64,000 bases of DNA from Owenia fusiformis (taxonomy: Eukaryota; Annelida; Polychaeta; Sabellida; Oweniidae), in contig CAIIXF020000005.1 of the NCBI GenBank assembly GCA_903813345.2, positions 11,161,375 through 11,225,374 of the forward strand, read 5' to 3'. Below the pieces are notes generated by a model. The model had not been told where the DNA came from and ran no database searches. It saw nothing but the letters and a program-made list of their open reading frames with translations. Position numbers and translations under genes: made by a program. Below are positions 22,791 to 36,365 of the stretch, in pieces. The first letter of the stretch is position 1. Each line of letters opens with the position of its first letter.

Positions 22791-25625
22791 ACATCCACTA
22801 ATTTTTTAATAGCTTTCTTGATAATTAAGGAATCTACGTGATTCTTTTTTGTAGACAGAGTGTTCAATGGAAAAGATAGTTGTACGTGGATGGCATCAAC
22901 ACCATTCAGATTTAGAGAGATCACGTTTTCCACGAAATCATCAAAAATGTTCAAACTGCAATTTTCTGAAATCAGGAGATCGCTGTCTTTGCCATTATTT
23001 GAGTCATTTCTGGATTGTTTTCACTAGCTTACAAATATGTTTCATAATATGTCATATACATATATATGTACAGTATATACCCATTTTTCTCGAATAGTAC
23101 TCGAATACAAATTTGATGAACTGACTCGGTAAATTTTAAGAAAGACAGATTTTCCAATTTACAGTTTTGATTGATTTTGTTTCAGAGCATGCCTCCACAG
23201 AAAATGAGATATCTCTCAATTTCGAAGTTGTTGATGCGATGCAAGCATACCAATCTTTTTTTCCATTGAGCACTCTATCTACACATAAAAATCATTAAGA
23301 TTCCTTATTGAGAAAGTTATGACGAAATTAGTGGGTGGTATTTTTTATTTCAGCCTGTTTTAGAACTAATTGGAATGTGATACATTTTATAAGCTCAAGT
23401 TTTATCATCTGTATGTGAAATTTGGCCCTAGGCTGTCCAGAGCCGACTATGATTTCTAAGGTATGAGTTGTCATCATTTGTCATCATTTTAGCGTACACG
23501 TTTTGAACGTGAACGTGTTATATTATGATACCCGCCTAGAATACACCCCCTCTTAATTGGTTTATCCAGGGAATTAATTGCAACCATTCTCTTAACTGTT
23601 TTACTCAACTGAGGGTTCAGTAAATACTATTAGGGGAGAACTAACCGTTCACGTGTAAGTTACCCCTTAAAAACTGAAACTTCCTATTGAATGAAAATCA
23701 AGATGTTAAGTTCGCAGAGTATGCAAAGTCCCGTCACGTTGCATTTGCAATTTATGAACTCGTGATTCGTTACTGTCAATAATTATTACGAAAATTGTTC
23801 GTCTTTCCAGTTTAATTTCTTTTGCTTCAGTTATGGGCACCTTATATCCTAGATGCGAGTAGAAATAATCTTCATTTACGTCATTAAAAATTCCAAATTC
23901 AGTCAAACTGATGTCATATTTGGAATCTACATGTAAAATTACATCTAGAAATGTGGTTCTGAAAAGAGTTCATCAACTTTGAAAATTTAATTTTCTTTAA
24001 AAATGTGACTTCTAGTTCGGGGAGATCCCCCATAGACCCCATGTTGTAAAACCACAAAAAGTGAAATATCTTTTCTTGTGTTGGGCAGATAATATTTTCT
24101 TTTACTGGACATATTTTAATTTGTATAACTATCAGGGACATAAGGGTAACATAAAAAGTGAACCACTAAAACTGATGATTATTCAAGTTAAAGGGAATTT
24201 TGTAATACCCTGCCATGTTATTTCCCCCGAATCAGCCACCTGGTGGCGAAACTGGTAACTACCTACTCGCATCTGAGTAATTGTCTCTAAATGTGTGTAT
24301 AACTTTGATTATTGTGTTGGAAATAAAGCATTCTTGGAAATAATGTTGCTAAACAGAATTTTTGTTCAGGAGAAGTGTATAGTTTTTGATAGAATAGAAT
24401 ATTATTTAGATATATAAAGTACATTTCCATGCATTTATATAATAACCCCCTTTTTGAACGAATTATTTTTAAATATATAAATTGTATGGTCATTCTATGA
24501 ATGATAGCACTATATATTTTACCCTGAATAACAGATATGGCTCCTTTGTCAGGATCAGTTTGTAAACATCTGAATAATGTCCATGACCATCTGTCAAGCT
24601 CCACAGCACGTTTGCCGTAATTCATCCCATTCCAAGACGGCATGATAATAACAAGTCATGCCCCAAGCTGATTTTGGCTCAGTAACTTTTGCCTGAAATT
24701 GTTAAGTGATGTTTAGTGGTCAGAATTATACACAATGTACTTTAATGGATTATCTAGCTTATGGGATTAAATAGAATACACACATTAAATTAATATTACA
24801 CCTGGGTATCATTCTCTTTTAACAGAATTTACACAATTCATTAAACCATAACATTAATGGTTGAATGGCATCAATCAATTTTTCTACATTCCCAGCTGAG
24901 ATAATATGACCATGAAGAAAACAAACTATTACCATATTCGCCAAGCTTATTTAGTTAAATGATAACGTTTGATTGGGCAAAGTATAAGTCCCGTCTCAAT
25001 TCAATGGTTTTGAAGTGAATGGTAAGCCACTCTGTGTTGTTAACATTAACACCTTTTTATTTGAAATGAGCATCCATGAGCATCACACCCACTTTTTGAC
25101 CATATTATCAATGAATAATGGATTAAATATATCATGCCAGAGTATTAACGTGAAGAAAAATCATTTTTGAATATATTTAAAACATATAAGTTAGTCAGAA
25201 AAGCTATATAATATTCTCTTCAAGCGTTGCATTGTGGATGCTCAGGGACACATTCCAACAAAAATTCAATATTGATTTTGTAATATTCTTCCCTTTTCTG
25301 GCAGATGGCTTTGGTTTTAAAGAATACAATAAACCACCTGCATGACGTCATCATTTTTGCTTTTACGTTGTTTCCCTTATTTTCGACATAATAAAGATAG
25401 TTTTCTATTATACAGCAAGCATACAAAACTATTTGTATGAGAGCTTTCACTGCCGTAATTAGGATGAGTTGCATATAGTATATTATGATCAACATGTATG
25501 CATGTCATTGTTTTTTTTGTTTTTCACTACCAAGTTATTTCTTTGAATAATATCTGTTTTATGTTACATAATAAAAGTCATAATGCGTGTCACAGAGGAC
25601 AATTGTAAAACTAGCCGTATCATGA
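22791..25625. other. Intronic stretch without gene
   Basis: A 118-codon minus-strand frame (24287-24643) has no recognisable motif. The 35-nt segment 24248-24282 recurs at 58656-58690. Confidence 0.35.
24248..24282 (+). repeat. 35-nt conserved repeat core (copy 1)
   Basis: It reads GAAACTGGTAACTACCTACT then CGCATCT and GTAATT. It matches 58656-58690 with about two mismatches while the flanks differ. Confidence 0.6.
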
Positions 25626-25768
25626 GCGTAGCCATGGGGTGCGATCGCATCTCCCCACCACCACAAAAAAAGAAAAAAAAGTAATTTCCCTTTTTGGGGC
25701 TCGCTTAGGCTTCCACTGATGCAAACTCAAAAAATCGCACCCCCCCCCCTTACAATTGCTGGCTACGC
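25626..25768. mobile_element. MITE with G/C-tract ends
   Basis: GCGTAGCCA at the left is inverted at the right (TGGCTACGC), followed inward by GGGTGCGAT / ATCGCACCC. Short non-coding unit with poly-A and poly-C tracts. Confidence 0.5.
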
Positions 25769-25983
25769 GCCTGCGTATTGTACGGTTAGAATATCGTACA
25801 TAAGTTTCAACACATTGTTAAGGTTTGAATAGTGCATTTTAAATCAGATGTAAAAGGGTAGGTGGTCCTATCATATTTTGGTCCTACTCTCTATTGATTT
25901 ATATGGTGACCTAATTACAATTATTTTCCTTATTATTTATACACAGTCGGGGTCAGTAAGGGCCATAAGGAAAGGGGACCATA

Positions 25984-26226
25984 CACTGGCGGATTAGGGG
26001 GGGGGCTGGGGTCCCAGAAAAAAAAAATTGGGCCCAAAAAAGTTTTTGGGCCAAAAAAAGCCTCAAGGCCCCAAAAAGTGGGCCTTTTTGGTCATAACTG
26101 GGCCTTTTAAGGCCTTATTTTTAAATTTCAGGCCAAATTTTAAAGAAAATGGGCCTCAAAAGTTCAAAATTTCTCTGACCTGAAATTTGCCCCCCCCCCC
26201 CTTGTTGGTTCCCAGATCCGCCCCTG
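25984..26226. mobile_element. hAT-like MITE with GGCGGAT ends (copy 1)
   Basis: Ends CACTGGCGGATT ... GATCCGCCCCTG are inverted. The interior is a string of GGGCC/GGCCC words separated by A/T tracts plus G9 and C12 runs. CAGTGG-type ends with a degenerate interior match hAT MITEs in many invertebrates. Relatives lie at 39864-40148, 55998-56184 and 56612-56883. Confidence 0.65.
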
Positions 26227-27716
26227 CCATAATCCCCAGGGGACCATTATATCTTTCACACCAGTCACATTGAGTATCTTATGATGATAGAGCATTAAAT
26301 CAACTACACCGTAAATCGTATGCTAGTCGTCATCTTCATGTAAGTACCTAGTATGATAGAGAGGAATGTTTCCATGATCTACTGTTAGCTAGCTCTCTCT
26401 CTCTCTCTCTGGATTTATTTTGATTAAATTGTTTGTTTCCTTTACCAATGCTCTTCATTTTTGCATTTATTCCACGTGTCCTTGGATAAATTGGTGTTCG
26501 GTAACAAGATAATGGGGAGATGAGATCTATAACAAATTTCTTAAATAAGAATCGATTGATTCGATTTTCTAAGACAATGGAATAAAGAATAAAGATATTA
26601 CACAATTCAGCATGTTGGAATCACATACGTGCAAATAGTTATAAAAACAAACTAATGATAGGGACCTATTAAAGAACAATAATATCCTCCGCATATTATA
26701 TTTTATATAATGGTGAGATTATGGTTGTTTTCCCTTGTTTACTACAAAATAATGATATATCTATGAGTCTAATCGTTTCAGGTTCTATGTCATATCGTAA
26801 ATTATGTACCAAGCCCAGTTAAAAAACAACAACAATATTGAGCTCTATTTCTGTCTCACATCATTTTAGTGTTTTACCATGTGCGAATAGCAGACATAGC
26901 GTCTACATCTGTTTCCATGTCAATAATATCAAATTGAAAGTCTTTGTTCTTCAACACATATTACATACTTTAATATGACGTTTTTGAGACAACGGTTTTG
27001 GGAAATTAGGTATTCGTTTTCTTATGGCTGGTTGCATGCGTCCATGGGTTTTTGCAAATTGTGTTTTGAAACACTTTTTGGTCGATCTCCTTACTAATCT
27101 TACCAGAGAATGGTGGATGTAATTAATTACTAATATATTAAGCTATACCTTAAAATAACCTTAAAATATCTAAGGAATAACGCTATTGTCATTCCTTGTT
27201 CTTGGAATATTACATTTAGTCATACACTCATGCTTGCAATAGTCAAAATAAGAGATCAACCAACTACACTGATATATTATCGAATGCATCATGTAGCTTA
27301 ATCACAATATCTCATCATATGTAAAAATAGATAACAAATATATATGCATAATAATTTAATTAATTAATGTATAGTACTCGTCTCACTTGCAACGAGATTC
27401 TGGCAAAGATCTAGAAATATCAGTCGTTTCCTTATTACCGTGGTGTCAGATTTTATAAAATGTTGTTGACCAGGCATTATCAATCGATCGGGAGATGTTC
27501 GTCAACAAACATGATAATAATATATTGAACATACTAAAAATTTATCCCAAACATAATTTACATGTTTCTGTCTCGCCAGAGTAATTACTTTCTATAGAAT
27601 AAAATAATAAAATAACAGTTGCATGATGTCTTTAAACTTCCATATTGATTGCTACAAAAATACGCCTAAGGAAAAGTCCTGTGCATATTCAATAGCCCAT
27701 TGAATACAGGGTGTGC
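26227..27716. other. Intronic stretch without gene
   Basis: AT-rich. Only the CT microsatellite at 26393-26410 was noticed. Confidence 0.35.
26393..26410 (+). repeat. (CT)9 microsatellite
   Basis: Eighteen bases of perfect CT dinucleotide repeat. Confidence 0.95.
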
Positions 27717-27942
27717 CATATATTAAAGACGTCAGAAATCCATCAAAATTATACAATATCTCCGTCTTTATCTACAGAGAGAGACGCTTTGTTTATGCCA
27801 CCCCGCGCCAATTGCTTGAACTAATAAGTAATTCTTAATCAGCGATCTGTTCCTATTCTGTCCAATGTTTCATTGGACTCAACACCCTGGTTGCAATCTG
27901 TTCATTTGACCAGTGAAAGTGTCTCATTTTTGGCCCAACCTG
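27717..27942. mobile_element. Mariner-type MITE (226 bp)
   Basis: TA outside each end. Left end CAGGGTGTGCCATATA, right end (complement) CAGGTTGGGCCAAAAA. No transposase frame. Confidence 0.55.
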
Positions 27943-30900
27943 TAAACGTATATATTTCATCTTGTGATAAACTCAATATTTGTTAAGAATTCTTGTGCAA
28001 ACACCACGCTGGAACTATGACTTTGAAACATATACCATCACAAAACACTTACACTTTCAATGGGACGCAAAGCAAGTGGCAGTAGCTCCACTTCATTGCA
28101 AATCACATCCACGTAATTGATTAAACAGAATAAAGACACTCGGCTGTATATGCATTATCCAAAGCATTATTTACTTTCTATTGAATCTGTCACATTTTGA
28201 TTTGATGTCACTACATGACTTTTTCCCAAATACACACAATCTTAACCTTTTCCGAAGAGCTGAGATAACAGTTGATCAATTTTCCACAAAAACAAAGAGG
28301 TTTCATTCAAGAGAAACAATAGTTCCATATATTTGTATAGTTTATCGTAATAATTTTACACATTATGACATTTCTGACTAAAAGCTACTTTGCCATATTC
28401 TATGAAACTTTAAATAATGTCGATATGATTGGCATACGATTTTAGCCTACATGACAGTTCCATTGACAAAACATCCACCCGGCTTCTAATTTTTTTCTAG
28501 GCACAACAGATCAATATGACTCTGATATACTCATATCAATATCTTTTATAAATAATTTTTGTCCATCTAGTATATTTTGACTATTTGTTTCATCGTTGAC
28601 CATATCCATGTGGTGTTTTGTTTGTTTGTGTACTTCAACAGTTGGCTTTTGTGTTTTCTGATCAGGCAAAAGCATATGCTTGAAGAATCATGTGTGATCT
28701 GTCCCTGTAATGAAAGGCCTTTCCAGTTGAGTTTGGTTCACTAGATATTGTTTGTCCTAGCTTATTAATCATTGGAATCTTCGTAAAAAATCTGAATATA
28801 TCAATCTCAGTTCTGTCACATCAAAACAGGAATCATAAGTTGTGTCAAACCTAGAATTAACCCAATCGATCAAAATATAATACAAAGTGGACCAGTCAAA
28901 ATATTACCACACTTGAGTAATGTAGTCTGACTTATTAATTTGCGGGTCGCAACCTGTGGAAATAAAATCCCAATGGATACTTTTTAGAGTATTTCTATTT
29001 CTCCCGAGGCCCAGAGCTTAATTGTTATTTATAACACTCATGTCAGGGGGGAGATCTCCCAAAGTTCAGCCTTCATATTCGATCACGTGATATCCATGTG
29101 CTAGATCCATATAAGGCTTACATGACCATATAGGAATCCAACTGACCGTTGTCCGCCATTTTGAATATCATGTAATAGATCCATATAAGGCTTGTATGAC
29201 CATAATGTGATGGCTAATGGGAATCCCTGAATACGATAGAATATGATAGGATTATGGGAGCTACTCACTTATTGTGATGGGAAATCACACTCCTCTTGAA
29301 AAGGGTAAATCCCATCGTGACGTCATGAAAACTGAGGTCACAATATCATGACGCGACAACAGCTAGCGCATCTTGCAGCTCCACTCTCATATATAATATT
29401 TCCAAGTTAATGATGCTCATAAAAAACTAATATTTAATGGAAAATATAAACGCCTCTCCACAAAATGCTATTATGTTTCACCTGCATCTGATTTAATGTT
29501 CAAAGACATGGATTAGATAATGTTCACTCGCTAAGGATTAATCTTAATTCCATAGTGTATTAGTATAATTTAATAACTTGAGGAAAAACATATAGATTTG
29601 CGGTGTTAGGATAACTTTAAGTAGACAGTCACTGTGTATTCTGTGTGATTAAGCAAATGATCAAAGTAAATATGAAAAATATTAGTCAGAACAAATAATG
29701 TTCTTATTATTATGTTCTACACAAGCTATAAAAATATTGAATTCAACCTGGTAAGGTAAATGGACTGTTCAACGGTAACAATCACATGTCAGATCTTGGC
29801 TTTTACCATTCTCTTTCCAACATTTAGCGTTAACCTGCATTACTTGTTCTCTTTAAGTGCCAGTAATGATCATATGAGAAAAATAGCAAGAAAATAGTTG
29901 AAAATCGGTTCCTCAATGGCAATACGACCTTGGTGACAAGATGGGTTTTTTATTGATTAAGATGTTAATATGAATACATGCGTAATTGTATCCTCCGACT
30001 TAACAGTATTTCTGATTCTTAATTCTACAGGTAAACGAGATATTTTCTTGAAATAATTGCAGACGAATCGGATCTTCTTTAATTCGTTCCTTCCCACGTC
30101 GAACGCTGAGAAACCCATTTGTTTACATCGCTAACATCAACATTATGTAGTTATTTCTATTGAATGTGTTCACCTGTCAAGGAAAGAGAAATGTAAAAAT
30201 GGATTTGATAGCTCAAATGTTGATATAAACCTAGGGGATCTAAGAACTGTCATGCGTAACCGTATCTAGGCATCAAGAACATGTCATTAAATACCCAAGA
30301 ACATATTCAAGGTATACCCATGATATCAGTAAAAGGTCAAGAGCGCAAAACTAGATCAGTTAAAGTGTAAAATAGAAGATAAATGGTCATTTATTCGTGA
30401 TGATCAGTAGCGACTCCTTCGTCACTGCTCTCAATATTGATCACTTGATTTGAAGTTACCTATCCGTGATTCTTCGCGTCTGTGTCTATAGATCTATCAG
30501 TTACTTTTACCATTTTGTGATTTACTATTAGTCACATTTTTTAATCTTTTGTGCTGAAGATTCAAAGAGGTCAGTAGACAAATGATATTCATGGTTTGAC
30601 GTCAGATTTTATCCTATATCTCACTGGACATTTACATATAAGTACGTTATCTAAAACTCATCCGACCAGCTTTGTAAAATAATTGCGTCGCGTGTGTTAA
30701 AGCTAATTGCATTCTGATATAACTATATTTTCTCCATTAATTTTCACTTTCAAAAATTCACTTATCAAGCTTCCATATGCATATTTAAAGCCGGAATAAT
30801 TGTCTTATTGGGTCAATAAAACAGTTATATATAAAGGTTCGACTGGTTCAAAATCGTAATGTTTGTTTTTTCGTGTCAGGTGAATTTTTTATAGCAGACT

Positions 30901-33052
30901 GTTCTTGATAGTTCAATGCCAATCTTACTGTTCAAAGCACTTTAATCGGATGGGTTGTGAATATACATCTGGACAATCGTGTCATAATAATACGTGATGT
31001 GGAAACGTATGAAACACTATCGACCTATAGATAACGAGCTATAGGAAGTTGATGTTGAAATACTTGTCACCTATACTCACCCATTCCATAAATCAAGTAC
31101 AGTCTCGCTATACAAATGTAGTATTTGATGCGGGGAATTTTCTTGCTAATGAAGTAGCTCATGTGCTTTTAAACACGTTAATTGATGTATACGTCTGCAG
31201 GGTATACGAGTCTATTATCGTTATTTGATTGTCGTAATTCAATAAAATCTGTTTTGTTTGAGGCAAATCCGTGGATAAAATGAATAATGATTTCATTCTT
31301 GTTTATATTGGAACTGATCCTGTGCTAAGAACAACCAAATGTCCAAGGGATGTAAATGCTAAATGCAAATCTTAACTTGGCTAAATAAAACAACACTGAA
31401 AAACATCCAGCGTCTCTCTTGATCTAAAGCTTTATTCCAAGGTATGGCAGAGACAATGGTTCCCACAATGCTCAAAAACGCTGAATTAAATGCGCTGGGA
31501 CGTTTTGGGAAAAAATGAAAACGTGCAATTTCGCATTGATTGAATATGGCTTCGTGGTATATCATAAGACTGATATTTTATCTGAACCCTTCTGACTCCC
31601 CGCTGACTATATACCCTTTGGTTGTCATTTTATATATCTAATTTAGAAACTTAATTCATGTAGGTTATAATTGGTATGGTTTTCATAAAGAAAAAACGGT
31701 TTGGATTTGTTTCTCTTATTTTTGCAAATAGAGCGCATCATATGCAAATGGACCTTCATAAAGGTTTATTTGTGAATTTCAAGTTCGTCGTAACACAAGA
31801 TATAGTTGTCAAATAGTCTCATATTTGTCCCCAAACTCTCAGGTTAAAACAATATGAAAGCCAGAGATGACGTCATTTGCGACTATTTTTGCCAATAGTA
31901 GTTTTTACCCTTCGCAAATCATCTATCAGTTTCACCAATATGTGTATAAAGAACACTATGTTATGGAAAATATGTTCGGACTTGTGAGCAACCTAGGCTA
32001 GGCACGTCTAAATTAATTTATAAAAATTGCTCAATGCCTAATGTTATTTTATTAACATCTTGGCACATTGATGAAGTGTTTTAAAACAGTACTTAGTTGC
32101 AAGACTGTTTCTTCATGAGAATAAAGCTCGATTCATTAGATGCACAGCTTGATTGTGTTTATTTCTACGTTTTCTATGCCAATTACGGCAAGAATTATCA
32201 CACAGTCTAATCCATTCATTTATTTGTGATGACGTTTTGCAGGAAGCAGAAGTTGTAGGTGATCTAATGATTAATGTTCTTAGGGGAAAGATCACAATGT
32301 GTCCTTAAGCACAGTCTGCAGCAAATAAAGCAGTCTGCGTATTAATACAGTCATATTATCAATATGGAACTTAAAAATATCCACTTAAAAATGTATTTTG
32401 TAAATGATACATTTTCAAAACGTCTATTTTCGTTTCAGCCTTGCCACGTTTTGTTTTGAACCAGAATTTGCTTCCGGTTCAATACTTGGCACTGTTGTGA
32501 ACTTCGAGACTTGCTTTTGTCTGTCCCACATCATTTGAGGGTGAAATGATCATCTTGTATGAGTAGTGTTGTCTGTATTTCCGGGTGGGAGGATGAGGTG
32601 TTAGACTACATTTTTGATATACCTGGGATCTAGTTTTGGGATATTGGGGATTTCTTTCTGTACTGTTTGACGAAACTTCACATTTTACCTGTTTATTGTT
32701 TGCAATTCTCACCAGGGTCTTTTAACGTTTTGCACCTGTGCTAAAAAATTTTATCAGATGTGATAAAAACCCTTTCTTGAAGCACGACTAAAATCAATGT
32801 ATCCTCTGAGACCGATGCTTGACTCAGGCAAGAAACCATGGCAGCCTTACATAATCTGAATTAGCAATCAGCGAATGCAACCTTAATAAAGAGAATTCGA
32901 GTGAATTAATGACAAATCACATTTGATCTATGTTTATTGCATATCTAATTATTAATTAAGACATGGTGAAGGTCACAATAGTCTTGCTTTTCGGGTTGAC
33001 GTGACCAGTATAGTAAAACCCATGTATGGAAAAAGCACCCTGATGCCGTAAG
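27943..33052. other. Intronic stretch without gene
   Basis: About 5 kb with no recognisable exon or transposon. A ~40-bp segment (AGATCCATATAAGGCTT core) is repeated at 29090-29130 and 29165-29204. Confidence 0.35.
29090..29204 (+). repeat. Two-copy local duplication
   Basis: ATATC-ATGT...TAGATCCATATAAGGCTT...ATGACCATA occurs at 29090-29130 and 29165-29204, period ~75 bp. Confidence 0.6.
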
Positions 33053-33224
33053 CCTCAGTCACATTTGCTCTACGGCGGGCGTACAGAGGTCGTAGCTTCA
33101 CAAATCTATGTCTAGAAAATCTACATCGTATTTCTTATCCCTCTATTTTATGCTGCATGTTTCTCTTAATTTTGGGAAGATACGGCCGCCGCATGGTTGC
33201 CGTAGATCAAATGTGAATGAGCAG
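33053..33224. mobile_element. MITE with TCACATTTG..CTACGGC ends
   Basis: The left end CTCAGTCACATTTGCTCTAC and right end GTAGATCAAATGTGAATGAG are inverted. The interior is GC-rich (CGGCGGGCGT, GCCGCCGC). The following ~120 bp (to ~33345) repeat pieces such as CTACGGCC and may be a second, broken copy. Confidence 0.55.
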
Positions 33225-36155
33225 TTAATTTCATTTACTGTCGGCCATAGTGTCTCAAATGTCTACGGCCAATAGCAACTATTAGGGCCGTCGTAGCATG
33301 ACTGCGCTCATAAACTGTCGAGTCACATATGTACGGGTAGCCTCACAATCGGAGTATTTTGAATTTGTAATTGCATCACACCTTTGAACACCTTTGTGGA
33401 CAAGGGAAATCGGTTTTTCCGAAAAATAATCATTATTACTTTATGACATCCATTTCGTGTTTTGTCGTGTCAAAACCTTATGAAAACAATAATGGAAATA
33501 GTTATTTTTGATTTGTTTTATAATCATAATGACACATTGGTATTCATTTTACTTTGATATACATTTCCTTTGCAATAGAGATAGGAGATACCATATGTTC
33601 TTTCTAGGGGGTCCTGGTGCACGTGTCCTCATATGGAACCGTTGCAAGAGCTGAGTGAATTCTTATTTTGGCAAAAGCAGTGACACTGAGTGGCACGATA
33701 TCGTAACAACACGTGAAAGCGCGAAGTCAATTCGACCAAAAAAGAGGGAGTATAACCCAGAATTAAATATGAATATCTCCATGCACATATGATCATATGC
33801 TGTAGATTCATCTTTACACGAGGTTCTTTGAATTCTAGGTTGTTTACTCCTCTTCGTTAACACATTTGATAAAGATCTTTCGTAAAAGAAACTCAGGTGG
33901 CATTTTATTTCTGGAACAGAACCTAGAATATGATGTAATGAGGTAATAATCGGCAATTTATGAAGTGTTTTCAAATCAATTTTACGGTGACTTCAGTTCG
34001 TTCTATTTGTGTACAATGGCGCAGTCCCATAATGATATAATCGGAACTAGTTGATCATATTCGATCGATCATACATATATTTCGGATCGGCATTGATATC
34101 TTCCCTACGACGATTATAGGTCTAATACGTATGGTGACATACTTAGTGCATACTTAGGTAAGAGGTCGTGATAGCTGCTACCATATAGGTCAGAGAAGGT
34201 CAAAACACTTGGAAAATCAAAAATCTTATTCAATATGACAGTTTTCGTAGTACGTACATGATGCGTATCTTTATATGGAAAAGTTAATTCAAATATGAGG
34301 GATATTGGACTAATATAAAGTGATTCATATGATTAATTGTCCCTTTAACATGTTCCATGAAGGCATTTCGAATCCAATGCAACGCATTAAACGTTAACAA
34401 AATTACTCGGGACTCTATCTTAATTACTCAGCACTTTGTCTGCCCCAAGAGACAACTAGAATATGGCTTTATAAAAGCCAATCTTATCGTAGTCAAATGA
34501 TAATGTATCATCGATAATCAAACTATTACATACACAGGGGACTAAGTTAAAGTGGCGCAAAAGTCACCTACAGAAAAACAGCGTGATTCAATTTTGCTTC
34601 TTTCTAAGTGCAGAAATATAATATTGACCAATCGTTATATAGTTATCGTGTGTTTGTTCATATCATCAGGACTAACTAGAAGCTAACAATTGTTGTAACA
34701 AAGTGTGTTGACTTATCCCTGAAAGAGAGATTGTGTCTGGCTTATTAATCAAAGTAAGCCTCTCTGTATCGCCAAAGATAAATCATCAGCTCCATAAGAC
34801 AAACGCATTTAATTGAAACAGTAACTGCAATCTCCAGGTTGGAGCTTAACTGGAATATATGTTGATTGCTTCTTTGATAAATCTGAAATTAATTTTCCAT
34901 GATGATTTTTGATATGCTCTTCTGGCCTTTTAACTGCGAGGCCAATGAGAATGAGAGCTCATATATCAGTCAGGAATGTTGAGAATGAAAACGCCATAAT
35001 AAATATGACAGTATATGTTTCCTTCGAGAGATATATATAAAAGACAAGTGTCATGATGCGAATGTATATAGGAGAACACTTAACTGATCATAAGAAAACA
35101 AATTAATTTAAGTTTTTTATGAATAGGGCATATCTGCCAAAACTCTTTCAGAAATGAAAACTACATGTGTAAACATATGACAACAATACATTAAGAAGTT
35201 TACCCGAGGGTTTTGGTAAGAAAATAAACAAAAATGTGTTTGATCTGGATTTATTGTTGCCTAAGGAAAAGGAGAGTCATTTCTTGAATCATGCATATGA
35301 CGATAATTAAGTATTATTTCAATAAATGTTGATATAGATAGGTTAGCTAAAACACACATCCATTGTATTAACGTGATCTTTCCTTCCGCAATGTCTTGGT
35401 ATGTAATTCATAATTTCATTATTTGTGACATGTCCTCTTATTATTACATTGATTTTCTTTAATTATTATGTAACATCTAGAGGTCATAACTAGAGGCATT
35501 AAACCCCACGTAGGAATCAACACATTAGAATGAACTGTAATTTATTTTAAAGAATGTACAGTTGTTGCAAAAGTTCATCATTCTTTCTATTGTAATTAAA
35601 GAATTGACACTTGGCAAGCTATCCAAAACTAGTGTGGCTCAAAAAACAATATACAAATATACATGGCATGTACTCTTCTTTTATTACTGTGGATTCTTCA
35701 AAAGTTTACAATTTACTATTTTGTGTTGCTACCTACAGTATTGAGCTAAGTTAACTTTCAAATTCTCCTCCGTGACATCTACCGCTACCTCTTACCTCTC
35801 ATACCAATAATATTCAATACAAGAGAAATAAAATTTTACATTTGAAAAGTGTAAGCTTAACTTGATCATGGACCGTTTACCTTTAATAGGAGTCAGTGTG
35901 GGTGTTAAGTTAGATGAAATTTCAATAGTCTGTTTATGCAAAAATTGTCATTGACTATCTATTATCTGGTTAAACGAAATGAAGTAAGGGTACAAGACGT
36001 TGATCCAGTGATCGATAGGTGAATGCAGTCATTACGTGACTGTAAAAGAAGGAACAATGGCTGTAAAAGAACGAAGATTGACCATAAATGAATGAGCAGT
36101 GGTCATAAGAAATGAAGAGTGACCGAAATTGAAAGAGTATTGACGTCACATAATA
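33225..36155. other. Intronic stretch without gene
   Basis: No exon recognised beyond short chance frames. Confidence 0.35.
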
Positions 36156-36365
36156 CAGAGTGTCAAATAAATATGCTGTCTCTCTTATTTTTTAAAGTTT
36201 GAACTGTAGTTGAGCAAGTCATCTGATCTAACCTCGTTGAGTTGGTCCGCGAATCCTTGTTTTGATGTGCCATAGAACAATTCAAATATCGTGCAGACAA
36301 AAACGTTATGGAACATCATGTGAATGCTAATGCTAAGGAGGAGAAATTATTTATCTGACACCCTG
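36156..36365. mobile_element. Mariner-type MITE (210 bp)
   Basis: TA on both sides. Left end CAGAGTGTCAAATAAATAT, right end (complement) CAGGGTGTCAGATAAATAAT. Non-coding interior. Confidence 0.6.

Noticed and set aside
24287-24643. 118-codon minus-strand frame
   Set aside because: No motif, no splice or promoter support. AT-rich composition in its second half looks like chance.
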